From: Enterobacter ludwigii
GTDB lineage: Bacteria > Pseudomonadota > Gammaproteobacteria > Enterobacterales > Enterobacteriaceae
DNA length: 64,000 nucleotides
Assembly: GCF_001750725.1 (NCBI RefSeq)
Contig: NZ_CP017279.1
Location: 1 to 64,000, forward strand
Direction of reading: 5' to 3'
The position numbers and the translations under genes were made by a program. This document shows, piece by piece, positions 1 to 13,407 of the stretch (position 1 is the first letter of the stretch; each line of letters opens with the position of its first letter). The notes under the pieces are model-generated. The model worked only from the letters and a program-made list of their open reading frames with translations. It did no database searches and was not told where the DNA came from.

Positions 1-276
<276 letters not shown>

Positions 277-346
277 CCTTAAAGAACCTGCCTTTGTAGT
301 GCTCACACAGATTGTCTGATGAAAAACAGCAGTAAAAAACCTCTAC

Positions 347-423
<77 letters not shown>

Positions 424-461
424 AATCTGTCATGCAGATTTGAAGAGGTTGGTCATACGAT

Positions 462-537
462 GGGGCTATAGCTCAGCTGGGAGAGCGCCTGCTTTGCACG
501 CAGGAGGTCTGCGGTTCGATCCCGCATAGCTCCACCA
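462..537 (+). tRNA. alaV: tRNA-Ala (UGC)
   Basis: This 76-base tRNA is the second one in the 16S-23S spacer. It starts GGGGCTATAGCTC, has anticodon TGC at 495-497, T-loop GGTTCGATCC and an encoded CCA. It lies 38 bases after tRNA-Ile and about 180 bases before the 23S gene. The symbol follows the rrnH layout of E. coli. Confidence 0.97.
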
Positions 538-598
538 TCTTTTACTGCGAAAACAAGAAAACTTCAGAGTGAACCTGAAAAGGTGCACTGCGAAGTTT

Positions 599-607
599 TG
601 CTCTTTA
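599..607 (+). promoter_or_regulatory. boxA antitermination element in the rRNA spacer
   Basis: TGCTCTTTA matches the rRNA boxA consensus. It lies between tRNA-Ala and the 23S gene, where enterobacterial operons carry a second antitermination site. In the RNA it is bound by NusB-NusE to keep polymerase processive through the 23S gene. The call rests on the motif and its position. Confidence 0.8.
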
Positions 608-717
608 AAAATCTGGATCAAGCTGAAAATTGAAACGACACACAGTTAATGTGTGTTCGAGTCTCTCAAATTTTCGCAAACCGGTGATGAATCGAAAGAA
701 ACATCTTCGGGTTGTGA

Positions 718-3624
<2,907 letters not shown>

Positions 3625-3685
3625 ACAACGCCGAAGATGTTTTGGCGATGAGAGACGATTTTCAGCTGATACAGATAACAGAATT

Positions 3686-3805
3686 TGCCTGGCGGCTTTA
3701 GCGCGGTGGTCCCACCTGACCCCATGCCGAACTCAGAAGTGAAACGCCGTAGCGCCGATGGTAGTGTGGGGTCTCCCCATGTGAGAGTAGGGAACTGCCA
3801 GGCAT
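3686..3805 (+). rRNA. rrf: 5S ribosomal RNA
   Basis: This 120-base 5S rRNA starts TGCCTGGCGGC and ends GGAACTGCCAGGCAT, so the two ends pair to form helix I. It follows the 23S gene by 61 bases and is followed by a distal tRNA-Asp in the same operon. Confidence 0.97.
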
Positions 3806-3858
3806 CAAATTACGTAGTAAGCCGGTGCATAAATCCGGTGGTTACAGCAGTCTTCGGT

Positions 3859-3935
3859 GGAGCGGTAGTTCAGTCGGTTAGAATACCTGCCTGTCACGCA
3901 GGGGGTCGCGGGTTCGAGTCCCGTCCGTTCCGCCA
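3859..3935 (+). tRNA. aspU: tRNA-Asp (GUC), distal tRNA of the rRNA operon
   Basis: This 77-base tRNA starts GGAGCGGTAG and carries anticodon GTC in the loop CTGTCAC. It has the usual T-loop and an encoded CCA. It lies 53 bases after 5S, as aspU does after rrfH in E. coli. An identical copy in the same orientation is at 13293-13369. Confidence 0.97.
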
Positions 3936-3941
3936 CTTATT

Positions 3942-3973
3942 AAAAGCCCTGAGTTAACGCTCAGGGCTTTTTT
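3942..3973 (+). terminator. Rho-independent terminator of the rRNA operon
   Basis: The stem pairs AAAGCCCTGAG with CTCAGGGCTTT around a TTAACG loop and runs into a T-tract. It lies just after tRNA-Asp and before dkgB, so it ends the rRNA operon transcript. Confidence 0.92.
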
Positions 3974-4097
3974 CATATCTGTCGTATCATTATTGCCAAA
4001 TCAGCAAAAATCCTCTGCGTTAAACACTCTTTTTCTGCATAACGGCAGCAGCGATAATCCTCCTCAGTTAACAATCATTATGAATAACGAGGATTAC

Positions 4098-4901
4098 ATG
4101 ACTATCCCTGCACTGGGTCTGGGCACTTTCCGCCTGAAAGACGACGTTGTTATCGCATCTGTTAAAACTGCACTTGAGCTTGGCTATCGCGCAATTGATA
4201 CGGCGCAGATTTATGATAACGAAGCTGCCGTTGGTCAGGCTATCGAAGAGAGCGGCGTAGCGCGCAGCGAGCTTTTCATCACCACCAAAATCTGGACTGA
4301 AAACCTCAGCAAAGACAAATTGATCCCCAGCCTGAAAGAGAGCCTGGAAAAACTGCGTACCGACTATGTGGATCTGACGTTGATCCACTGGCCATCACCG
4401 AACGATGCCGTGTCAGTCGAGGAGTTCATGCAGGCATTGCTTGAAGCGAAAGAGCAGGGCTTAACGCGTGAAATAGGTATTTCTAATTTCACCATCCCGC
4501 TGATGGAAAAAGCCATTGCCGCCGTGGGGGCAGAAAACATTGCAACCAATCAGATTGAACTCTCTCCCTACCTGCAAAACCGCAAAGTCGTGGACTGGGC
4601 AAAACAGCACGGCATCCACATCACCTCATATATGACCCTGGCCTACGGTAAAGCACTGAAAGATGACGTGATTAATCGTATCGCAGAGAAACATAGCGCA
4701 ACGGCTGCACAGGTGATTCTGGCATGGGCGATGGGTGAAGGTTACGCCGTGATCCCCTCTTCAACCCGACGTGAAAACCTGGCCAGCAACCTGTTAGCGA
4801 GGGATCTCCAGCTGGACGACGAAGACAAAAAAGCGATCGCTGCCCTGGAATGCAACGATCGTCTGGTCAGCCCTGAAGGTTTGGCACCTGACTGGGATTA
4901 A
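4098..4901 (+). CDS. dkgB: 2,5-diketo-D-gluconate reductase B (aldo/keto reductase)
   Basis: This is a cytoplasmic NADPH-dependent aldo/keto reductase that reduces 2,5-diketo-gluconate and other small ketones and aldehydes such as methylglyoxal. The 267-residue product has the AKR fold signatures: GLGTFRL at the start, [14 protein letters not shown] with the catalytic Asp and Tyr, the catalytic Lys in ITTKIW, and LTLIHWPSP with the catalytic His. The C-terminal [11 protein letters not shown] contributes to cofactor binding. The start at 4098 gives the same length as E. coli DkgB and has GAGG just upstream. The frame is open from 3993, but the extra N-terminal residues match nothing in the family. 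The gene sits after the rRNA operon as in E. coli. Confidence 0.95.
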   Translation: MTIPALGLGTFRLKDDVVIASVKTALELGYRAIDTAQIYDNEAAVGQAIEESGVARSELFITTKIWTENLSKDKLIPSLKESLEKLRTDYVDLTLIHWPSPNDAVSVEEFMQALLEAKEQGLTREIGISNFTIPLMEKAIAAVGAENIATNQIELSPYLQNRKVVDWAKQHGIHITSYMTLAYGKALKDDVINRIAEKHSATAAQVILAWAMGEGYAVIPSSTRRENLASNLLARDLQLDDEDKKAIAALECNDRLVSPEGLAPDWD

Positions 4902-4932
4902 TATTGACCCTTTCCTCTGTAGCCTGAAACCC

Positions 4933-5838
4933 TCACACAGCTCCCCCGGGAGCTGTTTTTATATGTTCGCTCAGGAAATCGATAAAGGCGCGTATGCGCG
5001 TACTTACCGCTCTGTCACTGTAATAAACTGCACTAAAAGGCATCTCCACAGGCAGACGTTTATCTGCCATCAGCTCTACAAGCTCACCGCGTGCAATTTC
5101 TTTATCAATCATATAGTCCGACAAACAGGCGATCCCATTCCCTTCGAGGCAAAGCTGCTTCAGCGTTTCTCCACTGTTGGACGATAACCCACTGGTGATT
5201 TCATGCAGTTGACCATCATGACAGGCCACAGGCCAGGTGTTCAGCGATACGGGCTCCGTGAAGCCCAGGCACAGGTGCTGATTCAGCTTTTCAACCGTCT
5301 CTGGTTTGCCATGCTCTGCGATGTATTGCGGTGATGCGACTATCTTGCGGTAGCTGGCAAAAAGAGGGCGGGCCCGCAAGCTCGAGTCGGTCAGCGTGCC
5401 GGCCCGGATCGCCACATCCACTTTCCGCTCGATGAGATTGATAAACGTCTCTGAGGAAACTAACGAGAGCGTCATCTCCGGATAGCGTTCGCGGAAAGGC
5501 TTGATCAGCGGCATCAGAAAATGAAGAACAACTGGTGTTGCCGCATCAATGCGCAGCAATCCGCGCGGCGTACTACGGGTTTCCATAATCTCTGTTTCTG
5601 CCGCCGCCATCTCCTGCAGGACGGACTGCACACGGCGGAAGTAACGCTCGCCTTCCTCCGTCAGGCTCAGCTGACGCGTCGTTCGGTTGAGAAGACTGAC
5701 GCCGAGCTTCATCTCCAGTTTTTTCACCGAGCGGCTGATGGCTGAATTAGCCTGCCCCAGCTGCTCGGCCGCACGGCTAAAACTGCCGCTTTCGACGACG
5801 GCGACAAAAATTGTCAGCTCTTCCGACGTTGCTTTCAT
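4933..5838 (-). CDS. yafC: LysR-type transcriptional regulator YafC
   Basis: This 301-residue LysR-family regulator has the winged helix at residues 1-60, with recognition-helix signature [14 protein letters not shown]. The LysR substrate-binding domain follows from about residue 90. Length and sequence fit the CrgA-like subgroup that includes E. coli YafC (about 304 residues). The ligand is unknown. It is divergent from the MFS transporter at 5943, with a shared 104-base promoter region. LysR regulators usually control the divergent gene, so that transporter is the likely target; this is inference. In E. coli yafC lies next to yafD, so the MFS gene is an addition here. Confidence 0.88.
   Translation of the reverse strand: MKATSEELTIFVAVVESGSFSRAAEQLGQANSAISRSVKKLEMKLGVSLLNRTTRQLSLTEEGERYFRRVQSVLQEMAAAETEIMETRSTPRGLLRIDAATPVVLHFLMPLIKPFRERYPEMTLSLVSSETFINLIERKVDVAIRAGTLTDSSLRARPLFASYRKIVASPQYIAEHGKPETVEKLNQHLCLGFTEPVSLNTWPVACHDGQLHEITSGLSSNSGETLKQLCLEGNGIACLSDYMIDKEIARGELVELMADKRLPVEMPFSAVYYSDRAVSTRIRAFIDFLSEHIKTAPGGAV
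4937..4960. terminator. Terminator between dkgB and yafC
   Basis: The perfect palindrome ACAGCTCCCCCGGGAGCTGT is followed by TTTTT on the plus strand. It ends dkgB transcription. It lies over the last codons of the convergent gene yafC, which stops at 4933. Confidence 0.8.
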
Positions 5839-5942
5839 TGTTGCACCACCTGCAAAATTCTATTGATATTTTGACCATTTTTGTTATTTAAGCACTGGCG
5901 CATACTGCCTGTCATCTTAATCCTGATGATATGGAGTTATTT

Positions 5943-7118
5943 ATGCCACTGGCGCTACTTGCCCTGACGATCAGTGCCTTTGCAATTGGCACGACCGAAT
6001 TTGTTATCGTAGGACTGGTGCCTACGATAGCTAACCAGCTTTCAATCTCGCTGCCCTCTGCCGGCCTGTTGGTTTCTATCTATGCGCTCGGGGTTGCCAT
6101 CGGCGCCCCCGTCCTGACCGCGTTGACGGGACGTTTCCCGCGTAAGCCGCTGTTGGTTGCGCTGATGGTGTTATTCACCGCTGGCAATATTCTGGCCTGG
6201 CAGGCGCCGGACTACACCACGCTGGTGATTGCCCGGCTGCTGACCGGTCTCGCTCACGGTGTGTTCTTCTCCATTGGTTCAACTATTGCAACCAGCCTGG
6301 TACCAAAAGAGAAAGCAGCATCCGCCATCGCGATTATGTTCGGTGGTCTGACTGTAGCTCTTGTCACGGGTGTACCGTTAGGAACGTTTATCGGACAGCA
6401 CTTTGGCTGGCGCGAAACCTTCCTTGCCGTCTCTTTACTGGGGGTGATTGCCCTGGTTGCCAGCCTGCTGTTGGTACCGTCGACTATTGCAGGACGTGCG
6501 AGTGCCAGCCTGAGCGATCAGCTGAAGGTACTCACGCATCCGCGTTTGCTGATCATCTACGCCGTCACAGCGCTCGGCTATGGAGGGGTATTCACGGCTT
6601 TCACCTTCCTGGCTCCGATGATGCAGGACCTGGCAGGCTTCTCACCCAGTGCAGTGAGCTGGATTTTGCTGGGGTATGGTATCTCCGTCGCCATCGGTAA
6701 TATCTGGGGAGGGAAGCTTGCGGACAAACATGGTGCAGTGCCGGCCCTGAAGTTTATCTTCGTAGCACTGGTTGTTCTGCTGATGATTTTCCAGTTCACG
6801 GCATCGATGCAATACGCCGCGCTGATAACGGTAATGGTGATGGGGATCTTCGCCTTTGGTAACGTGCCAGGCCTGCAGGTTTACGTGGTACAAAAAGCCG
6901 AACTTTATACACCCAACGCGGTAGATGTCTCATCGGGCCTGAATATTGCCGCGTTCAATATTGGGATTGCGCTGGGTTCCATCATTGGTGGGCAAACCGT
7001 TGAACATTTCGGATTAACCCAAACGCCATGGATTGGTGCGGTGATTGTTCTGGTCGCTTTCCTGCTGATTAGCCTGAGTGGACGCCTTGATAAACCCGCT
7101 CGTGTAGTGCTGGGATAA
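5943..7118 (+). CDS. MFS transporter, AraJ/YdhP-like (DHA1 family)
   Basis: This 391-residue inner-membrane protein has about 12 hydrophobic segments. It resembles the AraJ/YdhP subgroup of drug:H+ antiporters, with the family opening LALTISAFAIGTTEF and the loop 2-3 motif GRFPRKPLL. Substrates of this subgroup are mostly unproven, so only efflux of a small molecule can be suggested. The frame is open from 5931. The ATG at 5943 is preferred because TGGAGT lies 6 bases upstream and the first helix then starts directly. It is transcribed away from yafC. Confidence 0.87.
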   Translation: MPLALLALTISAFAIGTTEFVIVGLVPTIANQLSISLPSAGLLVSIYALGVAIGAPVLTALTGRFPRKPLLVALMVLFTAGNILAWQAPDYTTLVIARLLTGLAHGVFFSIGSTIATSLVPKEKAASAIAIMFGGLTVALVTGVPLGTFIGQHFGWRETFLAVSLLGVIALVASLLLVPSTIAGRASASLSDQLKVLTHPRLLIIYAVTALGYGGVFTAFTFLAPMMQDLAGFSPSAVSWILLGYGISVAIGNIWGGKLADKHGAVPALKFIFVALVVLLMIFQFTASMQYAALITVMVMGIFAFGNVPGLQVYVVQKAELYTPNAVDVSSGLNIAAFNIGIALGSIIGGQTVEHFGLTQTPWIGAVIVLVAFLLISLSGRLDKPARVVLG

Positions 7119-7182
7119 CATCAGTAAGTGCTTGCTTACAAAACTGGAAAGCGGTTTATCTGAAATTGCGTTGAAAGTGTAA

Positions 7183-8055
<873 letters not shown>

Positions 8056-8129
8056 TGGTATGTCAGGTCTGCCGTGGGGCAGGCCATTCGGGTGCTGCCC
8101 TTTATTTTAAACAACAAAAGGACAGTACG

Positions 8130-8903
8130 ATGACAACAACACACTCCCATCATGACAACGTAGAAAAACAGTTTGGCTCCCAGGCAAATGCTTATCTGAG
8201 CAGTGCCGTGCACGCGTCTGGCCGTGATCTGGTCCGTCTCGGTGAACGCCTGGCGGCAGTGCCGCACGCGCACGTTCTGGACTTAGGCTGTGGTGCCGGG
8301 CATGCCAGCTTCACGGCAGCACAGCAGGTGGCGCAGGTCACGGCCTATGATTTATCCAGTCAGATGCTGGAGGTGGTTGCAGAGGCCGCAAAAGCCAAAG
8401 GGCTGAACAACATCGCAACGCGCCAGGGCTATGCCGAATCCTTACCCTTTGAAGATGCCTCGTTTGAAGTTGTTATCAGCCGTTATTCTGCGCATCACTG
8501 GCATGATGTCGGCCAGGCATTACGTGAAGTTAAACGCGTTCTGAAGCCGGGCGGGGTCTTTATCATTATGGATGTGATGTCGCCGGGACATCCGGTGCGT
8601 AATATCTGGCTGCAAACGGTTGAAGCGCTGCGCGACACCTCGCATGTGCAAAACTACTCCAGCGGGGAGTGGTTAGCGCTGATTACTGAAGCGGGGCTGA
8701 TCACACGTGCATTGATAACGGACCGCTTGCCGCTGGAGTTCAGCTCGTGGATTGCCCGTATGCGCACGCCGGAAGCGTTAAGCCAGGCCATTCGGTTGTA
8801 TCAGGATAGCGCGTCGGCGGAAGTGAAGGCGTACTTTGAATTGCAGGATGATGGATCATTCACCAGCGATACCATCATGGCTGAAGCGCAAAAAGCAGCG
8901 TAA
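8130..8903 (+). CDS. yafE: Class I SAM-dependent methyltransferase YafE
   Basis: This 257-residue cytoplasmic protein has a Methyltransf_11-type Rossmann fold. Motif I VLDLGCGAGHAS binds the SAM methionine, TAYDLSSQML holds the acidic residue for the ribose, and LKPGGVFIIMD is the post-motif. It resembles the UbiE/menaquinone methyltransferase group, but the substrate is unknown. The start at 8130 has AAGGA a few bases upstream. The open frame from 8055 overlaps the stop of yafD and is not used. A terminator follows at 8909. Confidence 0.9.
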   Translation: MTTTHSHHDNVEKQFGSQANAYLSSAVHASGRDLVRLGERLAAVPHAHVLDLGCGAGHASFTAAQQVAQVTAYDLSSQMLEVVAEAAKAKGLNNIATRQGYAESLPFEDASFEVVISRYSAHHWHDVGQALREVKRVLKPGGVFIIMDVMSPGHPVRNIWLQTVEALRDTSHVQNYSSGEWLALITEAGLITRALITDRLPLEFSSWIARMRTPEALSQAIRLYQDSASAEVKAYFELQDDGSFTSDTIMAEAQKAA

Positions 8904-8908
8904 AGAAA

Positions 8909-8938
8909 AAAGGCACCGAGGGGAATCGGTGCCTTTTT
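8909..8938. terminator. Bidirectional terminator between yafE and mltD
   Basis: The stem pairs AGGCACCGA with TCGGTGCCT around a short loop. A-tract and T-tract flank it, so it can act for yafE on the plus strand and for the convergent mltD. Confidence 0.88.
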
Positions 8939-8955
8939 ATCGTTAGGTCGTGTCA

Positions 8956-10320
8956 TCAGGAGTCTGGCGTGGCGCTGTTTTTCACAAACAACGTTAGCTG
9001 GTCGCCTGGTTTCAGATTGTCAGTATCATTGTTCCAGCGCATCACATCCTTGATATTTACGCCGTGTCGTTTTGCGATACTGGACAGTGAATCACCTTTA
9101 CGCACACGATAGGTAATGCTATCGCTGTTGCTGGCGAGACGCTGTGCACTGTTACCTGCACCCACCGTCAGAGTCTGACCCACTTTCAGGCCTGAGCTGC
9201 GCAGATTATTCCACTGCTGAAGATCGTTTGCCGTCACGCCAAGACGTGAGGCAATGCCCGAAAGCGTATCACCTGACCGAACCTTATAGCTGCGGCTGTT
9301 CACGGATGATGCATCCGCGATCAGTGTTGACTGAACAGCGGCAATTTCACCCGATGCTAAAGACTCACGTAACTGCTCAGCATGTTTCTGCGGAACCATT
9401 ACATACTGCGGACCACTGGCCCCCAGCGTTGAGCCTTTAACGCCAGCATTAAAGGTTTTCAGTTTACTTACCGACATACCCGTCATATCAGCAACCTGTT
9501 GAATATCAACCGGATTGCTGAGGCGAACACGCGCCAGTGCACGACTTTCGTCTGGTGTTGGCAGTTGTACACCGTAACGCTTGCTGTTCTTGAGAATATC
9601 ACTCAATGCCAGCATTTTCGGTACGTAAATCTTCGTTTCCTGTGGCAGTGAGAGCGACCAAAAATCGGTGGATTTACCCCGTGCTTTATTCGCTTTCATT
9701 GCCTTCAGTACACGACCTTCGCCACTGTTATACGCTGCGACCGTTAACAGCCAGTCGCCGTCGAACATCTTATTAAGACGTTCCATCATGTCGAGAGCGG
9801 CTGTCGTTGAAGCGACAACATCACGACGCGCATCATAGTTGCGGGTCTGTTTCAAACCATAGTTTCGCCCGGTGCTCGGAATGATCTGCCAAATGCCTGC
9901 GGCATTGGCGCCAGACGTCGCGTGTGGGTCAAAAGCGCTCTCCACTATGGGTAGGAGTACCAGCTCCATCGGCATGTTACGTTTCTTAACTTGCCCGGCT
10001 ATCCAGTACATATACGGCTCTGCCCGTAAAGTTACATCGTGGAGATAGCTCTTATTTCTTAAATACTTTTGCTTCTGTTCGCGAATCCGGTTGTTTTCCG
10101 GAATTCCCATCTTTAGCTCGTCGCCAATAGAGGTCCACAAGTCTTCATCCTGTGCGAAAGACGTCCCATCGTCCATCCATCGCGCTGAACTTGTAAACTT
10201 CCCTGCTTCCCCTTGACCAGCTGCAGAAAGGCTCTGTGCGTGCTGTTGTACGTTGCTGCCGTTCTGCGACTGGCAACCTACAAGCAGGACAGAGGCGAGT
10301 AATATCGCTTTTGCCTTCAT
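8956..10320 (-). CDS. mltD: Membrane-bound lytic murein transglycosylase D
   Basis: This lipoprotein cleaves the MurNAc-GlcNAc bond of peptidoglycan and leaves 1,6-anhydro ends. The signal peptide ends in the lipobox LVGC, with the lipidated Cys at residue 16. The SLT domain covers about residues 105-250. Its catalytic Glu is near residue 127 in VLLPIVESAFDP, followed by SGANAAGIWQ and VAAYNSGEGRV. Two LysM modules close the protein, at about 345-390 and 405-450 (both YxVRxGDxLSxIA), and bind glycan chains. The 454-residue length matches E. coli MltD. It lies downstream of gloB on the same strand, as in E. coli. Confidence 0.95.
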   Translation of the reverse strand: MKAKAILLASVLLVGCQSQNGSNVQQHAQSLSAAGQGEAGKFTSSARWMDDGTSFAQDEDLWTSIGDELKMGIPENNRIREQKQKYLRNKSYLHDVTLRAEPYMYWIAGQVKKRNMPMELVLLPIVESAFDPHATSGANAAGIWQIIPSTGRNYGLKQTRNYDARRDVVASTTAALDMMERLNKMFDGDWLLTVAAYNSGEGRVLKAMKANKARGKSTDFWSLSLPQETKIYVPKMLALSDILKNSKRYGVQLPTPDESRALARVRLSNPVDIQQVADMTGMSVSKLKTFNAGVKGSTLGASGPQYVMVPQKHAEQLRESLASGEIAAVQSTLIADASSVNSRSYKVRSGDTLSGIASRLGVTANDLQQWNNLRSSGLKVGQTLTVGAGNSAQRLASNSDSITYRVRKGDSLSSIAKRHGVNIKDVMRWNNDTDNLKPGDQLTLFVKNSATPDS

Positions 10321-10388
10321 GTGTGTGTCAATAGTTGCTTAAAAGACGAGCGATGATAACGGCGAAATTTTGAAAAGGCAACCCGCAA

Positions 10389-11147
10389 TTATCTGAAGTT
10401 ATCTTTCTTTGACCTTAACCATGCAAATCGTTGTTCTGGTTGTGACAAATTTGTTTCTTTGTTAATTTCATCAATTAAATCAATATCATCTGTTCGTAAA
10501 AATAAATTAGTTTTACGCTCATTTTTCAGAATTACGGGGAGTGTTTTTTGGTTTTTTGCACGTAACTCCTTCACTTTGTGATAATAATCTTGAATCGCCC
10601 GATCCTCTGGCAAGATGCTCGCCGCAAACTTCATATTTCCTAATGTATACTCATGTGCGCAACAAATAAGGGTATCGTCAGGTAATGCGCTAATCTTCTG
10701 TAATGACTGGTACATCTGGGCTGGGGTGCCCTCAAAAAGTCTTCCACAGCCGCCGGAGAACAGCGTGTCGCCGCAAAAAAGATAAGGTTTGCTGTAGAAA
10801 CAAAGATGTCCCAAAGTGTGACCTGGTGTAGCAAATACAGAAAACTCCCACTCGCGTATGAGGATATTTTCACCTTCTTCGACTACCTGCGTTGTTCCCT
10901 TATCTTGTGTCTCTGCCGGTCCGTAAACCACCAGATGCGGGAATTGGGCACGAAGGTAAGCAACGCCGCCGGTGTGATCGTTATGATGATGGGTCAGAAG
11001 GATGGCCTCTGGTTGCCAGCCGTTCTCTTTTATCGCATCTGATACAGGAGCCGATTCTCCAGGATCGACAATGACGCACCGACGCTCGTCATCGACTAAA
11101 ACCCAGATGTAATTGTCCTGAAAGGCGGAAATACTGATAAGATTCAT
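10389..11147 (-). CDS. gloB: Hydroxyacylglutathione hydrolase (glyoxalase II)
   Basis: This cytoplasmic di-metal enzyme hydrolyses S-D-lactoylglutathione to D-lactate and glutathione, the second step of methylglyoxal detoxification. The 252-residue product has the metallo-beta-lactamase motif [10 protein letters not shown], the [11 protein letters not shown]is, the bridging Asp in [14 protein letters not shown], and the glutathione-binding C-terminal helices with [11 protein letters not shown]. Base composition is more AT-rich than its neighbours, mostly in the last 200 bases of the gene. It is divergent from yafS with only 32 bases between starts. Confidence 0.95.
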   Translation of the reverse strand: MNLISISAFQDNYIWVLVDDERRCVIVDPGESAPVSDAIKENGWQPEAILLTHHHNDHTGGVAYLRAQFPHLVVYGPAETQDKGTTQVVEEGENILIREWEFSVFATPGHTLGHLCFYSKPYLFCGDTLFSGGCGRLFEGTPAQMYQSLQKISALPDDTLICCAHEYTLGNMKFAASILPEDRAIQDYYHKVKELRAKNQKTLPVILKNERKTNLFLRTDDIDLIDEINKETNLSQPEQRFAWLRSKKDNFR

Positions 11148-11179
11148 AAATTACCTCTTATAGCGTGGTGGGTGTGTTG

Positions 11180-11896
11180 ATGAAACCGGCAAGGATACCT
11201 CAGATTGTCCCGGCACCTGAACGTTGGGCCGAATTGCCCTGGGGTGAATACTATCGCGAGAACCTGGAACAGCAGCTTAAACCCTGGCTCGCGAAAATGT
11301 ATGGTTTTCACTTGCTTAAGATTGGCAATCTCAGCGCGGAAATCAATACCGAAAGCTGCGCTATCTCACATCAGGTTAATGTCTCTCTTGGCGCATCGCC
11401 GGTTCAGGTGAAAGCGGATCCTTTACATCTGCCGTTTGCGGAAAAGTCCGTTGATGCCTGCCTGCTGACACACACGTTGCCCTGGTGCAGCGATCCTCAT
11501 CGCCTGCTGCGCGAGGCCGACCGCGTCCTGATTGATGATGGCTGGCTGATACTCAGCGGGTTCAATCCGCTGAGTCTGATGGGGCTGCGCAAGCTGGTTC
11601 CGGTGCTTCGCCGGACACCGCCGTATAACAGCAGGATGTTCACGATGATGCGCCAGCTTGACTGGCTTTCACTGCTGAATTTTGAGGTGCTCTGCTCGGG
11701 CGGTTTTCAGGTACTTCCCTGGGCGCGGCAGGGGGGCGTTGTTCTGAGCACCCATCTGCCGGCATTAGGCTGCATGCAGTTTATTGTCGCGCGTAAGCGA
11801 ACCATCCCCCTTACGCTTAATCCGATGAAGCAGAGTAAATCGAAATCGCCCATTCGCCAGACCGTGGGCGCCACGCGACAGTACAGAAAACCCTGA
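11180..11896 (+). CDS. yafS: Methyltransferase-like protein YafS
   Basis: This 238-residue protein has a Methyltransf_11-like fold with a weakened SAM motif I (QVNVSLGASPVQVKADP). It keeps LPFAEKSVDACLLTHTLPW and LIDDGWLILSGFNP. Length and sequence match E. coli YafS, whose substrate is unknown. The start at 11180 begins MKPARIPQ, as in the E. coli protein; an upstream in-frame start at 11165 would add five residues. Its stop codon directly abuts the stop of the convergent rnhA. Confidence 0.87.
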   Translation: MKPARIPQIVPAPERWAELPWGEYYRENLEQQLKPWLAKMYGFHLLKIGNLSAEINTESCAISHQVNVSLGASPVQVKADPLHLPFAEKSVDACLLTHTLPWCSDPHRLLREADRVLIDDGWLILSGFNPLSLMGLRKLVPVLRRTPPYNSRMFTMMRQLDWLSLLNFEVLCSGGFQVLPWARQGGVVLSTHLPALGCMQFIVARKRTIPLTLNPMKQSKSKSPIRQTVGATRQYRKP

Positions 11897-12364
11897 TCAG
11901 GATTCGGGCTGATAGCCTGTGTCTTCATGAGCGGGGTTGGATGCTGCTGCCCGTGCCAGTTCGTCACATCGTTCGTTTTCGGGGTGGCCTGCGTGACCTT
12001 TAACCCATTCCCATTTAATCTCGTGCTGGCCCAGCGCAGCATCAAGACGTTTCCAGAGATCGACGTTTTTGACCGGCTTTTTATCTGCCGTTTTCCAGCC
12101 GCGTTTTTTCCAGTTGTGGATCCACTGGGTGATCCCCTGGCGTACGTACTGACTGTCAGTGCTCAACACCACATCGCAGTGTTCTTTTAGCGCTTCCAGC
12201 GCCACAATGGCGGCCATCAACTCCATGCGGTTGTTGGTGGTCAGAAAATAGCCTTCGCTAAAAGTTTTTTCATGCTCACGATAGCGCATAATCGCGCCAT
12301 AACCGCCAGGCCCTGGGTTGCCGAGGCAAGATCCATCGGTGAAAATTTCTACCTGTTTACGCAT
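11897..12364 (-). CDS. rnhA: Ribonuclease HI
   Basis: This enzyme cuts the RNA strand of RNA-DNA hybrids, which removes R-loops and primer remnants. The 155-residue product has the same length as E. coli RNase HI. The catalytic acids are visible: Asp10 in [15 protein letters not shown], the Glu in NNRMELMAA, the Asp in LSTDSQYV, and the last Asp in [12 protein letters not shown]. It is divergent from dnaQ, as in E. coli, and convergent with yafS. Confidence 0.97.
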   Translation of the reverse strand: MRKQVEIFTDGSCLGNPGPGGYGAIMRYREHEKTFSEGYFLTTNNRMELMAAIVALEALKEHCDVVLSTDSQYVRQGITQWIHNWKKRGWKTADKKPVKNVDLWKRLDAALGQHEIKWEWVKGHAGHPENERCDELARAAASNPAHEDTGYQPES

Positions 12365-12428
12365 CTCTGGTAGACTTCCTGTATTTGAAACGTTCAGTTA
12401 AACGATAAGTCTGACATAAATGACCGCT
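12365..12428. promoter_or_regulatory. Divergent rnhA-dnaQ promoter region
   Basis: This 64-base gap separates the divergent starts of rnhA and dnaQ. In E. coli the two genes are read from overlapping divergent promoters in the same gap. Here the exact -10 and -35 elements were not assigned. The call is by gene order. Confidence 0.55.
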
Positions 12429-13160
12429 ATGAGCACTGCAATTACTCGCCAGATTGTCCTCGATACCGAAACCACCGGTATGAACCAGATCGGCGCGCAC
12501 TACGAAGGGCACAAGATCATCGAGATCGGTGCCGTTGAAGTGGTGAACCGTCGTCTTACGGGGAACAACTTCCATGTCTACCTCAAACCCGACCGACTGG
12601 TGGACCCAGAAGCGTTCGGCGTGCACGGTATCGCCGATGAGTTCTTGCTGGATAAACCGACCTTCGCGGAAGTGGCAGATGAGTTTCTGGAATATATCAA
12701 AGGCGCCGAGCTTATCATTCACAACGCGTCGTTCGATATCGGCTTTATGGACTATGAGTTCAGTAAGCTCCATCGTGATATTCCGAAAACGAACACGTTC
12801 TGTAAGGTGACCGATAGCCTGGCGCTGGCGAGGAAAATGTTTCCTGGCAAGCGTAACAGCCTGGATGCGCTCTGTTCTCGCTATGAAATAGATAACACCA
12901 AGCGAACGCTGCACGGCGCATTGCTCGATGCCCAGATCCTGGCGGATGTCTACCTGGCGATGACCGGTGGTCAGACGTCCATGAAGTTCAGCATGGAAAA
13001 TGAATCCCAGCAGACGCAGGGGGAAGCGGGGATTCAACGTGTTGTTCGCCAGGCCAGTCGTTTGCGGGTGGTTTTAGCCAGTGATGAAGAGTTACTTAAC
13101 CATGAATCCCGTCTTGATTTAGTGCAGAAGAAAGGCGGAAGCTGCATGTGGCGGGCCTGA
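12429..13160 (+). CDS. dnaQ: DNA polymerase III epsilon subunit (3'-5' proofreading exonuclease)
   Basis: This subunit edits mismatches within the replicative polymerase core, bound to alpha (DnaE) and theta (HolE). The DEDDh exonuclease domain fills the first 180 residues. Exo I is IVLDTETTGMN, Exo II is IHNASFDIGFMDYE, and Exo III is RTLHGALLDAQILADVYL with the catalytic His and Asp. The C-terminal tail ends VQKKGGSCMWRA, the part that binds alpha. The start at 12429 gives 243 residues, as in E. coli. An ATG three codons upstream is in frame but less likely. Confidence 0.97.
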   Translation: MSTAITRQIVLDTETTGMNQIGAHYEGHKIIEIGAVEVVNRRLTGNNFHVYLKPDRLVDPEAFGVHGIADEFLLDKPTFAEVADEFLEYIKGAELIIHNASFDIGFMDYEFSKLHRDIPKTNTFCKVTDSLALARKMFPGKRNSLDALCSRYEIDNTKRTLHGALLDAQILADVYLAMTGGQTSMKFSMENESQQTQGEAGIQRVVRQASRLRVVLASDEELLNHESRLDLVQKKGGSCMWRA

Positions 13161-13292
13161 AAAAGGGCCAGAATGCCTGTAAAATCATCGTTTGGGTGAA
13201 TTTTGCAGCAAACGATTCAAAACGTGAGAAAAAGCGTTGACGAGTCCGGAGGCAAACCGTAATATGCGCCTCGTTCCCCCAGCGGGAACAGT

Positions 13293-13369
13293 GGAGCGGT
13301 AGTTCAGTCGGTTAGAATACCTGCCTGTCACGCAGGGGGTCGCGGGTTCGAGTCCCGTCCGTTCCGCCA
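13293..13369 (+). tRNA. aspV: tRNA-Asp (GUC)
   Basis: This 77-base tRNA is identical to the copy at 3859-3935. It lies about 130 bases after dnaQ, matching aspV of E. coli. The region after this gene is a known site of accessory DNA in E. coli. Here backbone order is lost after it and returns only at yafV. No integrase or duplicated tRNA 3' end was seen next to it. Confidence 0.97.
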
Positions 13370-13376
13370 CTATTCA

Positions 13377-13407
13377 GGCCCACGTTATTTATAACGTGGG
13401 CCTTTTT
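13377..13407 (+). terminator. Terminator of the tRNA-Asp gene
   Basis: The perfect 12-base stem GGCCCACGTTAT / ATAACGTGGGCC is followed by TTTTT. The T-run touches the stop codon of the convergent transporter gene. Confidence 0.92.

Noticed and set aside
3685..3957. A 90-residue open frame across 5S and tRNA-Asp
   Set aside because: It is made only of RNA-gene sequence and runs into the terminator.
12357..13037. A 226-residue open frame opposite dnaQ
   Set aside because: Mirror of a conserved gene; no ribosome-binding site and overlaps the rnhA start.
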